From positions 1 through 6,273 of the forward strand of contig SLNM01000212.1 of NCBI GenBank assembly GCA_007133055.1: 6,273 bases of DNA, in the 5' to 3' direction. Origin of the DNA: Lentisphaeria bacterium. Its GTDB lineage: Bacteria; Verrucomicrobiota; Lentisphaeria; Oligosphaerales; PUNB01. How positions within the stretch are numbered: position 1 is the stretch's first letter; every line of letters begins with the position of its first letter. Position numbers and translations under genes: made by a program. Below are positions 1-6,030 of this stretch, in pieces. The notes under the pieces were generated by a model. The model saw only the letters and a program-made list of their open reading frames with translations, had not been told where the DNA came from and did not search any database.

Positions 1-1521
1 CATGGTTTCGAAGATGCCGGCGCCGACGGCGGCGCCGGTTGTGGCCAGCCGCAGTGGCTGGTTCAGCTTGCCCGGACGCACGCCATGCTTTTCAGCCGCC
101 TCGCGGACCGCCTGCTCGAGAGCTTCCTCCTCCCATTCAACCTGGCCAAGACCTTCGGCCAGCTCGGCCAGCGCCTCGGCCGCGCCTGGCTTGCTTAAAT
201 GTTTGCGGGTTTCTTTTTCGTCATAGTCCGGCAGTTCGACAAAGAAGGACTGCCAGTCTTCCACGTCGGTCATTTTCTTGGTTCTGCTCTGCATCAATGC
301 CGCCACCCGGGCGAACAATTGCGGTTCCGCCTGGGTGCTCCATGGGTACTGCGCGGCCTGGTCTCGGGCACGCGCGATAAAGTCCGGCAGCGGCAGCTCG
401 GCCATGTACTGGCCGTTTAAGTTGTCAAGCTTGCGCAAGTCCATCTGAGCCGCCGTTCGCTGCACCCGCGACAGGCTGAACAGGGATACCATCTCCTGCC
501 GGTCCATCTTCTCGCGATCCCCGCCGGGCGACCACCCGAGCAGAGCCAGATAGTTGAACAAAGCCTCCGGTAAATATCCCTGCTGGCGAAACTCGCCGAC
601 AAAGGCGGCGCCGTCGCGCTTGCTGTAGGGCTTGCCCTGGGGATTGACAATCATGGGCAGGTGGGCGTAGCGCGGCGGAGTCCGGCCGAGAGCATGGAAC
701 AGAAACAAATGTCGGTAGGTGTTTTCGACATGGTCATCGCCGCGCACGATGTCGGTAACCCCCTGATCGACATCATCGACCACATTGGCCAGATGAAAGA
801 CTGGCGAGCCGTCGCTGCGGACCACCACCAGGTCGCGCAAGCTGTCGAGAGGCTTGGCCAGGACCCCCTTGACCAGGTCGTGGAAGGATACTTGCCGGCG
901 GGTGAATTCGAGAATCGTCGCCGCGTCCGAGGAGAAGCATTGTTCCCCCCGAACAATTGCCGGCAACTGTTCCGGCAGCGAGAACAGGGTATTCCCCGCC
1001 GCATCCCGCACCCTTAGATCATGCATCCCGGCCAGGCAGGAATGCTGCGGGACCGGCTTCCCCTTGCGCGAGGGCAGGACATAGGCGATGCCGGTCGCGT
1101 CAATGGCCAGCGGCTGCCCTGCCATCAGCTCCAGCCGGACCGGGCCGACCGTGGTAACGGCGGCAAATTCCTCCAAGTCCAGAGGGATGCGAAAGACCAC
1201 CGGCTCCCCGTCCTGGCCGGCACCGTGGCGATAGGCCTGGCCGGAGGCCAGCAATTGCTCGGCCGCCTGCCGATGACGCTGACGCCGAGCCGACTGGTAC
1301 AACGGCTCCCGGTCATAGTCCAGCCCCAGCCAATCCATGACCTGCAGCAGATTGTCGATGGCCGCCGGAGTCGACCTTTGCTGGTCGGTGTCCTCGATGC
1401 GCAAAACGAACTCGCCGCCGCAGTGGCGGGCCTGAAGCCAGTTGAAAATAGCCACCCTGATATTGCCGATATGGACATTGCCGGTGGGCGACGGCGCAAA
1501 ACGATAGCATGATTCAGTCAT
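1..1521 (-). CDS. gltX: Glutamyl-tRNA synthetase (GltX), 3' end cut by window edge
   Basis: Class I aminoacyl-tRNA synthetase that attaches glutamate to tRNA-Glu (or also tRNA-Gln if non-discriminating) in the cytoplasm. The frame is open from the ATG at 1521 to base 1, giving 507 residues with no stop; the last visible residues, AGIFETM, match the stretch normally about 20 residues before the C-terminus, so little is missing. Visible signatures: FAPSPTGNVHIGN near residues 8-20 (HIGH motif), RIEDTD at 41-46, VRSDGSPVFHLANVVDD at 234-250, IVRGDDHVENT at 258-268, and the KMSKS-type loop as KPYSKRDG at 297-304. The C-terminal half is the helical anticodon-binding domain. Odd: the Cys-rich zinc segment after QAYR is essentially absent, and about 95 extra residues lie between FRIP (110-113) and VSFHDLVKG (211-219). 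It is the last visible gene of the trkA-trkH-gltX run, 13 nt after the trkH stop. The ATG is supported by AAGGAA 9 nt upstream. Confidence 0.96.
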   Translation of the reverse strand, partial: MTESCYRFAPSPTGNVHIGNIRVAIFNWLQARHCGGEFVLRIEDTDQQRSTPAAIDNLLQVMDWLGLDYDREPLYQSARRQRHRQAAEQLLASGQAYRHGAGQDGEPVVFRIPLDLEEFAAVTTVGPVRLELMAGQPLAIDATGIAYVLPSRKGKPVPQHSCLAGMHDLRVRDAAGNTLFSLPEQLPAIVRGEQCFSSDAATILEFTRRQVSFHDLVKGVLAKPLDSLRDLVVVRSDGSPVFHLANVVDDVDQGVTDIVRGDDHVENTYRHLFLFHALGRTPPRYAHLPMIVNPQGKPYSKRDGAAFVGEFRQQGYLPEALFNYLALLGWSPGGDREKMDRQEMVSLFSLSRVQRTAAQMDLRKLDNLNGQYMAELPLPDFIARARDQAAQYPWSTQAEPQLFARVAALMQSRTKKMTDVEDWQSFFVELPDYDEKETRKHLSKPGAAEALAELAEGLGQVEWEEEALEQAVREAAEKHGVRPGKLNQPLRLATTGAAVGAGIFETM

Positions 1522-1530
1522 AATAAACAA

Positions 1531-1537
1531 TTCCTTA
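1531..1537 (-). promoter_or_regulatory. gltX ribosome binding site overlapping the trkH stop
   Basis: On the minus strand the bases read TAAGGAA. The TAA is the trkH stop codon and AAGGAA is a good Shine-Dalgarno match 9 nt before the gltX ATG. A ribosome finishing trkH therefore covers the gltX start site, which makes translational coupling likely. The sequence overlap is seen directly; the coupling is inferred. Confidence 0.7.
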
Positions 1538-2983
1538 TCTTTTCCAAAATCCCGGCAGGAAAACAATCAGCACCGTATACATTTCGAGCCGGCCTAAAAG
1601 CATGCAGAAGGACAGCAGCATTTTGCCGGCTTCCGGAATTTCCGCATAGTTAACCATTGGCCCCACCCCGCCGAGGCCGGGGCCGATGTTGCCCATGGTC
1701 GCAATCACGGAGCTCAGGGCGGTTTTCAGATCCGGCGTGAAGAATGTCATGAGCAGGGTGTTGACAGCGAACATCAGCAGAAAAAGAATAACGAACGCGG
1801 TGATGTTTGAGATGGCGGAGTCCGACAGTGTTCGGCCGCCCACCTTGACTTTGACCACGGCCTGCGGCCGCATGAACAGGTGAATTTCCCGCAATATGTT
1901 TTTGATCACAATCAGGATGCGCAAATGCTTCATGCCGCCGCCGGTGGAGCCGGCGCAGCCCCCAAAAAACATCAGAATCACCAGGATGGTGCGAGCGGCC
2001 GCAGGCCACAGGTCGAAGTCTTCCGTGACAAACCCGGTGGTGGTAAGAATCGCGGTGCCCTGGAAAAAACCGGCCCGCAAGGCCTGTCCCAGTCCCCCGT
2101 AGATGGTGCGCCAGGTGATTCCGCTGAGGAGAACACAGGCTGTCAGCCAGACCAGGCAGTAGAAGCGGAATTCCGTGTCCCGAAAATAAGCCCGCCAGTT
2201 GCCGGTGACTGTTCGATAGTGCAGGGAGAAGTTGACACCCGCCAAAAACATGAAAATGATCGTGACAATTTCGATGTAAACACTGTTGAAGGCGCCAACG
2301 CTTTGACTGCGAGTCGAAAACCCGCCGGTGGCCATGGTGGCGAAGGCATGGCAGAAAGCGTCGAACACACTCATGCCGCCCAGCATCAGCAGGCACGCCT
2401 GGACAATGCACATAGCGACGTAGACCGCCCACAGTAGCTTCGCCGTGGTGGTGATTCTGGGTGAAAGGCGGTCCTTGGAGGGCCCCGGCATTTCCGCCCG
2501 GTAAATCTGCATGCCGCCAATGCCCAGAAACGGGATGATCGCCACCACCAGAATCAAAACGCCCATGCCACCAAAAAAATGGGTCAGAGCCCGCCAGAAA
2601 AGGATGCCTCGTGATATTCCCTCGAGATCGGTCAGAACCGATGCTCCCGTGGTGGTCAGCCCGGACATTGACTCGAAGAAAGCGGACACCGGATGCGCGA
2701 TCACCCCCGACAGCAGATAAGGCAATGCGCCCGCCACCGCGGCGGCCAGCCATCCGAAGGTAACTATGCCAAAGCCATCCCGCCTGGACAGTTCAATTGG
2801 TCCCCTGGTAAAAAACCACAGTAGGCTACCGCATATCACAACAATGCCGCCGGACAGACCGAGAGCCCGGACAGCGGCTGCCGGGTCATCGGACCAGACC
2901 GCAATCCCCATGCAGAACAGCATGGCCAGAGCCAGGCCTATCAGCATAAAGGATATTAAATGGGCGACGGCTCGAATATTCAC
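1535..2983 (-). CDS. trkH: Trk-type potassium uptake protein TrkH, membrane subunit
   Basis: Integral membrane pore subunit of a Trk potassium uptake system, 482 residues, the usual length for TrkH. The protein is a chain of hydrophobic segments arranged as four pore-loop repeats. The four selectivity-filter stretches are visible: TTTGAS at 110-115, ATGGFST at 218-224, TTTGFVT at 314-320 and GNIGPGL at 431-437. The conserved loop GGCAGSTGGGMK at 341-352, which gates access to the pore in this family, and the late LGRLEMYT at 463-470 are also present. The start is GTG at 2983: no in-frame ATG gives the expected MNIRAVAHLI N-terminus, and the next Met is residue 13, inside the first membrane helix. 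The ribosome binding site is weak (TGGAAA about 7 nt upstream). It lies 13 nt after trkA, its cytoplasmic regulator, and 13 nt before gltX. The TrkH rather than KtrB assignment rests on its pairing with a full-length two-domain TrkA. Confidence 0.96.
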   Translation of the reverse strand: MNIRAVAHLISFMLIGLALAMLFCMGIAVWSDDPAAAVRALGLSGGIVVICGSLLWFFTRGPIELSRRDGFGIVTFGWLAAAVAGALPYLLSGVIAHPVSAFFESMSGLTTTGASVLTDLEGISRGILFWRALTHFFGGMGVLILVVAIIPFLGIGGMQIYRAEMPGPSKDRLSPRITTTAKLLWAVYVAMCIVQACLLMLGGMSVFDAFCHAFATMATGGFSTRSQSVGAFNSVYIEIVTIIFMFLAGVNFSLHYRTVTGNWRAYFRDTEFRFYCLVWLTACVLLSGITWRTIYGGLGQALRAGFFQGTAILTTTGFVTEDFDLWPAAARTILVILMFFGGCAGSTGGGMKHLRILIVIKNILREIHLFMRPQAVVKVKVGGRTLSDSAISNITAFVILFLLMFAVNTLLMTFFTPDLKTALSSVIATMGNIGPGLGGVGPMVNYAEIPEAGKMLLSFCMLLGRLEMYTVLIVFLPGFWKR

Positions 2984-2996
2984 AGTATTTCCACGC

Positions 2997-4346
2997 CTAT
3001 TTCTTCAGAATCGAGGTTACACGGTTGACATTTCTGGCATCGGTGAAGAGGGCAAGCCGATCTCCGGCCTTGAGCACAAAGTCGCCGGCAGGAATGAATA
3101 CCTCGTTTTCGCGTTGGACAATGGCAACTACAGCGCCGTCGCTCAATGGCACCCTGCGAAGAGGATAACCGTCCCACTTGCTGTTTTCATTCAGCTCGAA
3201 TTCCAGCATCTCGCCGGGCAGCGACTGGAAAACAGTGGCGGCCCGAACATTCTGGCCGCGGACAAAGCGAAGGATAACATTGATCATGGTGGTGTAGGGG
3301 CTTACTACTCTGTCCAGCAACTTCATGTGGCGGATAATCGGCACATATTCCGGCTTGCCCACCTGGGCCACAGTCCATGCCGCCCCCATGGTCTTGGCCA
3401 GTACGCAGGATACGATGTTCAGCTCATCATCCCCGGTCATCGCCGTAAATGAAGTGTTCGGGCCAATGCCCGCCTCCTTCAGGGTCTCCTGGGTTGCGGT
3501 GTCACCTTTGAGGATCATGCTGCGATTAAGTTTTTCCGCCACCAGTTCGGCGCGATCACCGTGGCGCTCGACCAATGTCAGGCTTCGACCATCCTTCTCC
3601 ATCCGCTGCGCCAAGGTCAGACCAATGCCGCCGCCGCCCGCGATGATGTCCCGCTCGATCCGGGGTCTTTCGGGAAAAGCCCAGTCAAGCAAGGAATCGA
3701 CATCCTCGCTCTGCAAAACCACATAGGCCTCGTCGCCGCTCAGCAAACGGGTTTCGCCGTGCGGGATAAGCAGATTTTCCTGGCGCAGCAAGGCAATAAC
3801 CCGGGTGCGCGTCAGTATGTCATGGGTTCTGGCCAATTCCTCGAGATTCTTACCGACCATTGGCGAAGATTCCTGAAGACGGATGCCGACCGCCAGAATT
3901 CGCCCTTCCAGGATGTCCACCACATCGACGGCGCCCGGGTGCCGGAGTATGGCATGCACTTCGCGGGCGCATTCCTCGTTTTGCGAAACCAGCAAGTCCA
4001 GACCTTGCTCCTGCCAATTCCAGCGCGACGGGGCCAGGTAGTCAATATTGGTAACTCGCGCCACTTTGGTGGGCACGCCTGCCCTCCGGCCGTAAATGCA
4101 GGCAAGTATGTTGACCTCGTCGTGATTGGTAACGGCCAGGACCATGTCGGTTTTGGCTATGCCGGCATCCTCCAGGGCAAGCGGGCTGCCGCCTTCACCG
4201 CGAACGGTCATGACATCAACCAGGGCCTCCACCCTGGACAAGGCGTCCAAGTCCCTGTCCAGCAGGACAATGTCATGGTTCATTTCACGCAAAGCCACGG
4301 CCAGAGTACGACCGGTGGCACCGGCGCCGATAATCAGGATACGCAT
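2997..4346 (-). CDS. trkA: Trk potassium uptake regulatory protein TrkA
   Basis: Peripheral cytoplasmic subunit that binds nucleotides (NAD(H)/ATP) and gates TrkH. 449 residues, normal for the duplicated TrkA form. Two RCK halves are visible. In the first, the Rossmann motif GAGATG sits at 7-12 with the ribose-binding acid D30 at the end of strand 2, followed by a TrkA-C domain at about 140-220 (EGRILAVGI...GDEAYVVLQ). In the second, GGGGIG is at 237-242 with E260 in the equivalent position, and its TrkA-C domain runs from about 370 to the end (GDFVLKAGDRLALF). The start chosen is ATG at 4346, giving MRILIIGAGATG with the nucleotide-binding strand right at the N-terminus and GAGG 6 nt upstream. 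The frame stays open upstream to an ATG at 4472, but those 42 residues (MLASRFSRCK...) do not look like TrkA, and the near ATG at 4358 overlaps the Shine-Dalgarno. The stop is TAG, 13 nt before trkH. Confidence 0.96.
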   Translation of the reverse strand: MRILIIGAGATGRTLAVALREMNHDIVLLDRDLDALSRVEALVDVMTVRGEGGSPLALEDAGIAKTDMVLAVTNHDEVNILACIYGRRAGVPTKVARVTNIDYLAPSRWNWQEQGLDLLVSQNEECAREVHAILRHPGAVDVVDILEGRILAVGIRLQESSPMVGKNLEELARTHDILTRTRVIALLRQENLLIPHGETRLLSGDEAYVVLQSEDVDSLLDWAFPERPRIERDIIAGGGGIGLTLAQRMEKDGRSLTLVERHGDRAELVAEKLNRSMILKGDTATQETLKEAGIGPNTSFTAMTGDDELNIVSCVLAKTMGAAWTVAQVGKPEYVPIIRHMKLLDRVVSPYTTMINVILRFVRGQNVRAATVFQSLPGEMLEFELNENSKWDGYPLRRVPLSDGAVVAIVQRENEVFIPAGDFVLKAGDRLALFTDARNVNRVTSILKK

Positions 4347-4424
4347 GACAAACCTCATTCTTCGGACAAAGAAGCATCCGGACAGCAAGTTGGACCGGAT
4401 AACGTTGGGAACAAGACCAAAGCT

Positions 4425-4438
4425 CACGCCAAGGCGTG
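4425..4438. promoter_or_regulatory. Perfect 14-bp palindrome at the predicted trkA transcript start
   Basis: The bases are CACGCC, AA, GGCGTG: perfect 6-bp arms around a 2-bp centre. It lies just downstream of the candidate trkA -10 box, so it would overlap the transcription start. That position suits a repressor operator. The 2-nt centre is too small for a good hairpin of the full stem, which favours a DNA-binding site over an RNA hairpin. Its role is inference from placement only. Confidence 0.4.
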
Positions 4439-4440
4439 GC

Positions 4441-4469
4441 ACTTTACAACGCGAAAACCTACTAGCCAA
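4441..4469 (-). promoter_or_regulatory. Candidate sigma-70-type promoter for trkA-trkH-gltX
   Basis: On the minus strand TTGGCT (-35, 4464-4469) and TAAAGT (-10, 4441-4446) are separated by exactly 17 nt; each matches the consensus at 4 of 6 positions. The predicted start near 4434 gives a leader of about 88 nt before trkA. The match is moderate and could occur by chance, but it sits in the only non-coding gap ahead of the operon. Confidence 0.4.
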
Positions 4470-4502
4470 CATGTTCGATGTTTCGTTTTGATCAACTGTC
4501 GA

Positions 4503-5243
4503 TCAGGTCAGATGCAGGCCGCCGTCGACATAGAGCACCTGGCCGGTCACTGTCTCGCTGCGAGCCAGAAACAGGCAGGCTTCAGCCACTTCCTCGACCG
4601 TCGAGGAACAACGCATAGGAACTTGCCGCAGCAGCGGCTTCATCTTCTCCTTCGGCACCCCCGGGGGCGGCAGCACCAGCCCCGGCCCGACTCCGTTGAC
4701 CCGCACCCGCGGCGCCCACTCCAACGCCGCCGCCTCGGTGGCGTCCCGCAGCATTTTCTTGGCCAGGCCATACCCTCCCGCACCCGGATCAACCCCAGCC
4801 ACCCGCTGGTCGAGCAAATTGATGATCACCCCCCTCTCCGCGGCCAGAGCGAACTGGCGCATCAACTGAAAAGGGGCCAGAAAATTAATCCGCCAGTCGG
4901 CCAGCAACGCCGATTCATCAAGTTCCAGCAGCGACCGCCGCCGATACACCGAGGCGTTGTTGACCAGGCAGTCCAGTCTGCCCGTCCGTTCCAGCACCGC
5001 ACCAACCAAACCATCCCGCTCGTTCGAATCATCAAGATCGGCCTGCAGCCAAAAACAGCCGTCGGACAATTCATTCAGCCTATCAACCAGCTCCTCCGCC
5101 TGACGAGTCGAAGAACGACAATGCACCGCCACCCGCGCACCGGCCCGGGCAAACGCCAGTGACACCGCCCGGCCTATGCGCACCGCACCGCCGGTTACCA
5201 AAACTACTTTGCCGGCAAACCATCGATCGCTAGTCTGCTTCAT
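4503..5243 (-). CDS. Pteridine reductase-like short-chain dehydrogenase (PTR1/FolM type)
   Basis: NADPH-dependent oxidoreductase of the classical SDR family, 246 residues, cytoplasmic, no signal peptide. The cofactor motif is TGGAVRIG at 17-24, and HCRSS at 41-45 has the arginine/serine pattern expected for NADPH preference. NNAS is at 95-98. The catalytic residues read D145, Y158 and K162 (YGLAK), with Asp where ordinary SDRs have Ser. The 13-residue D-to-Y spacing and 4-residue Y-to-K spacing match the Asp-Tyr-Lys set of Leishmania PTR1. The stretch VRVNGVGPGLVLPPPG at 180-195 and the C-terminal TGQVLYVDGGLHLT also resemble PTR1. It probably reduces pterins or dihydrofolate, giving a FolM-like supply of reduced folate or pterin cofactor; the substrate is inferred. 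The ATG at 5243 has AGGG 7 nt upstream. It is codirectional with trkA but 156 nt away, and divergent from mraZ. A different SDR substrate is possible. Confidence 0.85.
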   Translation of the reverse strand: MKQTSDRWFAGKVVLVTGGAVRIGRAVSLAFARAGARVAVHCRSSTRQAEELVDRLNELSDGCFWLQADLDDSNERDGLVGAVLERTGRLDCLVNNASVYRRRSLLELDESALLADWRINFLAPFQLMRQFALAAERGVIINLLDQRVAGVDPGAGGYGLAKKMLRDATEAAALEWAPRVRVNGVGPGLVLPPPGVPKEKMKPLLRQVPMRCSSTVEEVAEACLFLARSETVTGQVLYVDGGLHLT

Positions 5244-5300
5244 TGCATAACCCTGTCGCTGATAAAATCTCGCTGCCTAAAAAGGGGCCGCACAGAACGG

Positions 5301-5330
5301 TTGACAAACCGCTCGCCGTCCGATGAAAAT
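5301..5330 (+). promoter_or_regulatory. Candidate distal promoter reading toward mraZ
   Basis: A perfect TTGACA (5301-5306) is followed, 18 nt later, by GAAAAT (5325-5330), which matches 4 of 6 in the -10 consensus. The predicted start near 5337 would leave a leader of over 200 nt before mraZ. The -35 box is strong but the -10 is weak. Its -10 overlaps that of an opposing candidate promoter. Confidence 0.35.
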
Positions 5331-5349
5331 AAAGCGTCCGAAACGGCGA
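5313..5349. repeat. 7-bp inverted repeat flanking a shared -10 region
   Basis: TCGCCGT (5313-5319) and ACGGCGA (5343-5349) are perfect inverted copies around an AT-rich core of 23 nt, centred at 5331, where the two opposing candidate -10 boxes coincide. A direct repeat GTCCGA (5318-5323 and 5336-5341) lies in the same place. This could be a dimer operator; no regulator can be assigned. Confidence 0.4.
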
Positions 5350-5355
5350 AATCAA
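5326..5355 (-). promoter_or_regulatory. Candidate promoter for the pteridine reductase-like gene
   Basis: On the minus strand TTGATT (5350-5355) and TATTTT (5326-5331) are 18 nt apart, each matching 4 of 6 consensus positions. The predicted start near 5319 gives a leader of about 75 nt before the ATG at 5243. Moderate support only. Confidence 0.35.
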
Positions 5356-5450
5356 GCTGCTCCCTCCCTGACACCCCCTGTTTTCAAACTTTTTTCAATC
5401 AAATTCAGCCTCAAAACATAAAAAAAGTCAATTTCCTTTCACATTTCGAC

Positions 5451-5479
5451 TTGCGCTTCCTTGCAACCGGCGCTATTTT
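5451..5479 (+). promoter_or_regulatory. Candidate proximal mraZ promoter
   Basis: TTGCGC (5451-5456, only 3 of 6 matches) and TATTTT (5474-5479, 4 of 6) are 17 nt apart. The predicted start near 5486 would fall inside the first of the tandem 10-bp repeats, so a protein bound there would block this promoter. The boxes are weak; the placement relative to the repeats is the main support. Confidence 0.35.
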
Positions 5480-5518
5480 AGGGGCAAATAGGTTGAATTA
5501 GGTCCAAATAGGTGAATT
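5479..5518 (+). promoter_or_regulatory. Four tandem 10-bp repeats, probable MraZ operator
   Basis: The units are TAGGGGCAAA, TAGGTTGAAT, TAGGTCCAAA and TAGGTGAATT, starting at 5479, 5489, 5499 and 5509. TAGG is invariant, followed by G or T, with A/T at the last two or three positions of each unit. The exact 10-bp period places every core on the same face of the helix. MraZ proteins are known to bind clusters of short direct repeats just upstream of their own gene; in E. coli these are TGGG-type units also repeating every 10 bp. Here the position and period match while the core differs. Self-repression of mraZ is therefore the likely role, by inference. Confidence 0.7.
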
Positions 5519-5550
5519 TTGACGTGAAGCAGGCGGCGCAGGCGAAGGCA

Positions 5551-6030
5551 ATGAAGGAATTGTTCCTCGGTGAACACTTGTTCAACGTGGACAGCCAGAG
5601 GCGTGTCGCCATCCCCAGTCAGTGGCGCAGCGGAGAAGCGGCGGAAAACCTGTTCTTCCTTTTTCCGGGAAGGGATAAATCTCTGCAACTGGTGCCCGCC
5701 GCCACCTTCCGGGAACTGCTCGGCAAGCTGCGCAAAATCTCCTTCGCCGACGGCCGCGCCGCCATCGCCCTGGCCAGCATCGGATCGATGGCCCAGGAAT
5801 GCGCCTGCGACAGGCAGGGCCGCATCACCCTGACCAAAAAATTGATGGAGCATGCTGAAATCACCGAGCGCGTCCTGCTTCTGGGTGCGGTCACCACCAT
5901 TCAGGCATGGAAGCCGGAAAACTGGCAAAACCGCCAGGTCGACAGTGAAACTGGCCTGGACGTTCTGCAGGCTTTGCAGGAGCGGCCGGATGACTTCTCG
6001 GAAATCATCAGGCACACCCTGAAGTCCTAG
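5551..6030 (+). CDS. mraZ: MraZ-family transcriptional repressor of the division/cell wall cluster
   Basis: DNA-binding protein of the SpoVT/AbrB-like swapped-hairpin type that forms rings and represses the division and cell wall (dcw) genes. From the ATG at 5551 it is 159 residues, slightly above the usual 140-155. Two MraZ repeats are visible: GEHLFNVDSQRRVAIPSQWR near residues 7-26, and CDRQGRITLTKKLMEHA followed by VLLLGAVTTIQAW in the second half. In the first motif the usual DxxGR glycine is Arg (DSQRR), while the second (DRQGR) is canonical. The ATG was chosen because MKELFLGEH matches the normal MraZ N-terminus, with AGG 8 nt upstream. The alternative is GTG at 5512 (AGG 9 nt upstream, 172 residues), but that start lies inside the fourth operator-like repeat and adds an atypical N-terminus. 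No rsmH follows within the window. Confidence 0.88.
   Translation: MKELFLGEHLFNVDSQRRVAIPSQWRSGEAAENLFFLFPGRDKSLQLVPAATFRELLGKLRKISFADGRAAIALASIGSMAQECACDRQGRITLTKKLMEHAEITERVLLLGAVTTIQAWKPENWQNRQVDSETGLDVLQALQERPDDFSEIIRHTLKS

Larger units (their letters stand above)
4347..4502 (-). other. Intergenic leader between the reductase gene and trkA
   Basis: This 156-nt stretch contains no convincing gene. It holds a candidate promoter (4441-4469), a palindrome (4425-4438) and two small inverted repeats further downstream: ATCCGG at 4376-4381 with CCGGAT at 4395-4400, and TTCTT/AAGAA at 4358-4362 and 4369-4373 directly beside the trkA ribosome binding site at 4353-4356. A weak TGATC/GATCA inverted repeat (4489-4493 and 4501-4505) covers the end of the reductase gene but has no following U-run, so I do not call it a terminator. 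Confidence 0.6.
5244..5550. other. Divergent regulatory region between the reductase gene and mraZ
   Basis: 307 nt with no supported gene. Its middle (about 5375-5450) is strikingly AT-rich, with a T-run near 5387-5396 and an A-run near 5419-5427, unlike the GC-rich genes on either side; this may help DNA bending or melting. It contains a pair of overlapping candidate promoters (5301-5355), an inverted repeat around them, a CGGTT/AACCG inverted repeat at 5298-5311 that contains a perfect TTGACA, a second mraZ promoter candidate (5451-5479) and four tandem 10-bp repeats (5479-5518). Confidence 0.7.

Noticed and set aside
661..1512. Two adjacent plus-strand frames (661-1017 and 1021-1512)
   Set aside because: Both lie entirely antisense to gltX, which has clear synthetase motifs; the translations resemble no family.
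1880..2437. Plus-strand frame of 185 codons
   Set aside because: Antisense to trkH, whose pore motifs are unambiguous; low-complexity translation.
4347..4472. N-terminal extension of TrkA to an upstream ATG
   Set aside because: The added residues are not TrkA-like, and the downstream ATG has a well-spaced GAGG and places the Rossmann strand at the N-terminus as in the family.
4489..4505. Hairpin over the reductase stop codon as a terminator
   Set aside because: Only 5 bp stem with a 7-nt loop and no U-run following on the minus strand.
3561..5162. Long open frame of 533 codons on the plus strand
   Set aside because: It runs antisense across trkA, the intergenic leader and the reductase gene, has no recognisable domain, and its composition (many Gln, His, Pro, Arg) is typical of the reverse frame of GC-rich genes.
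5301..5501. Small plus-strand frame beginning with TTG in the divergent region
   Set aside because: No ribosome binding site, rare start, no recognisable motif, and the same bases make a TTGACA promoter box.
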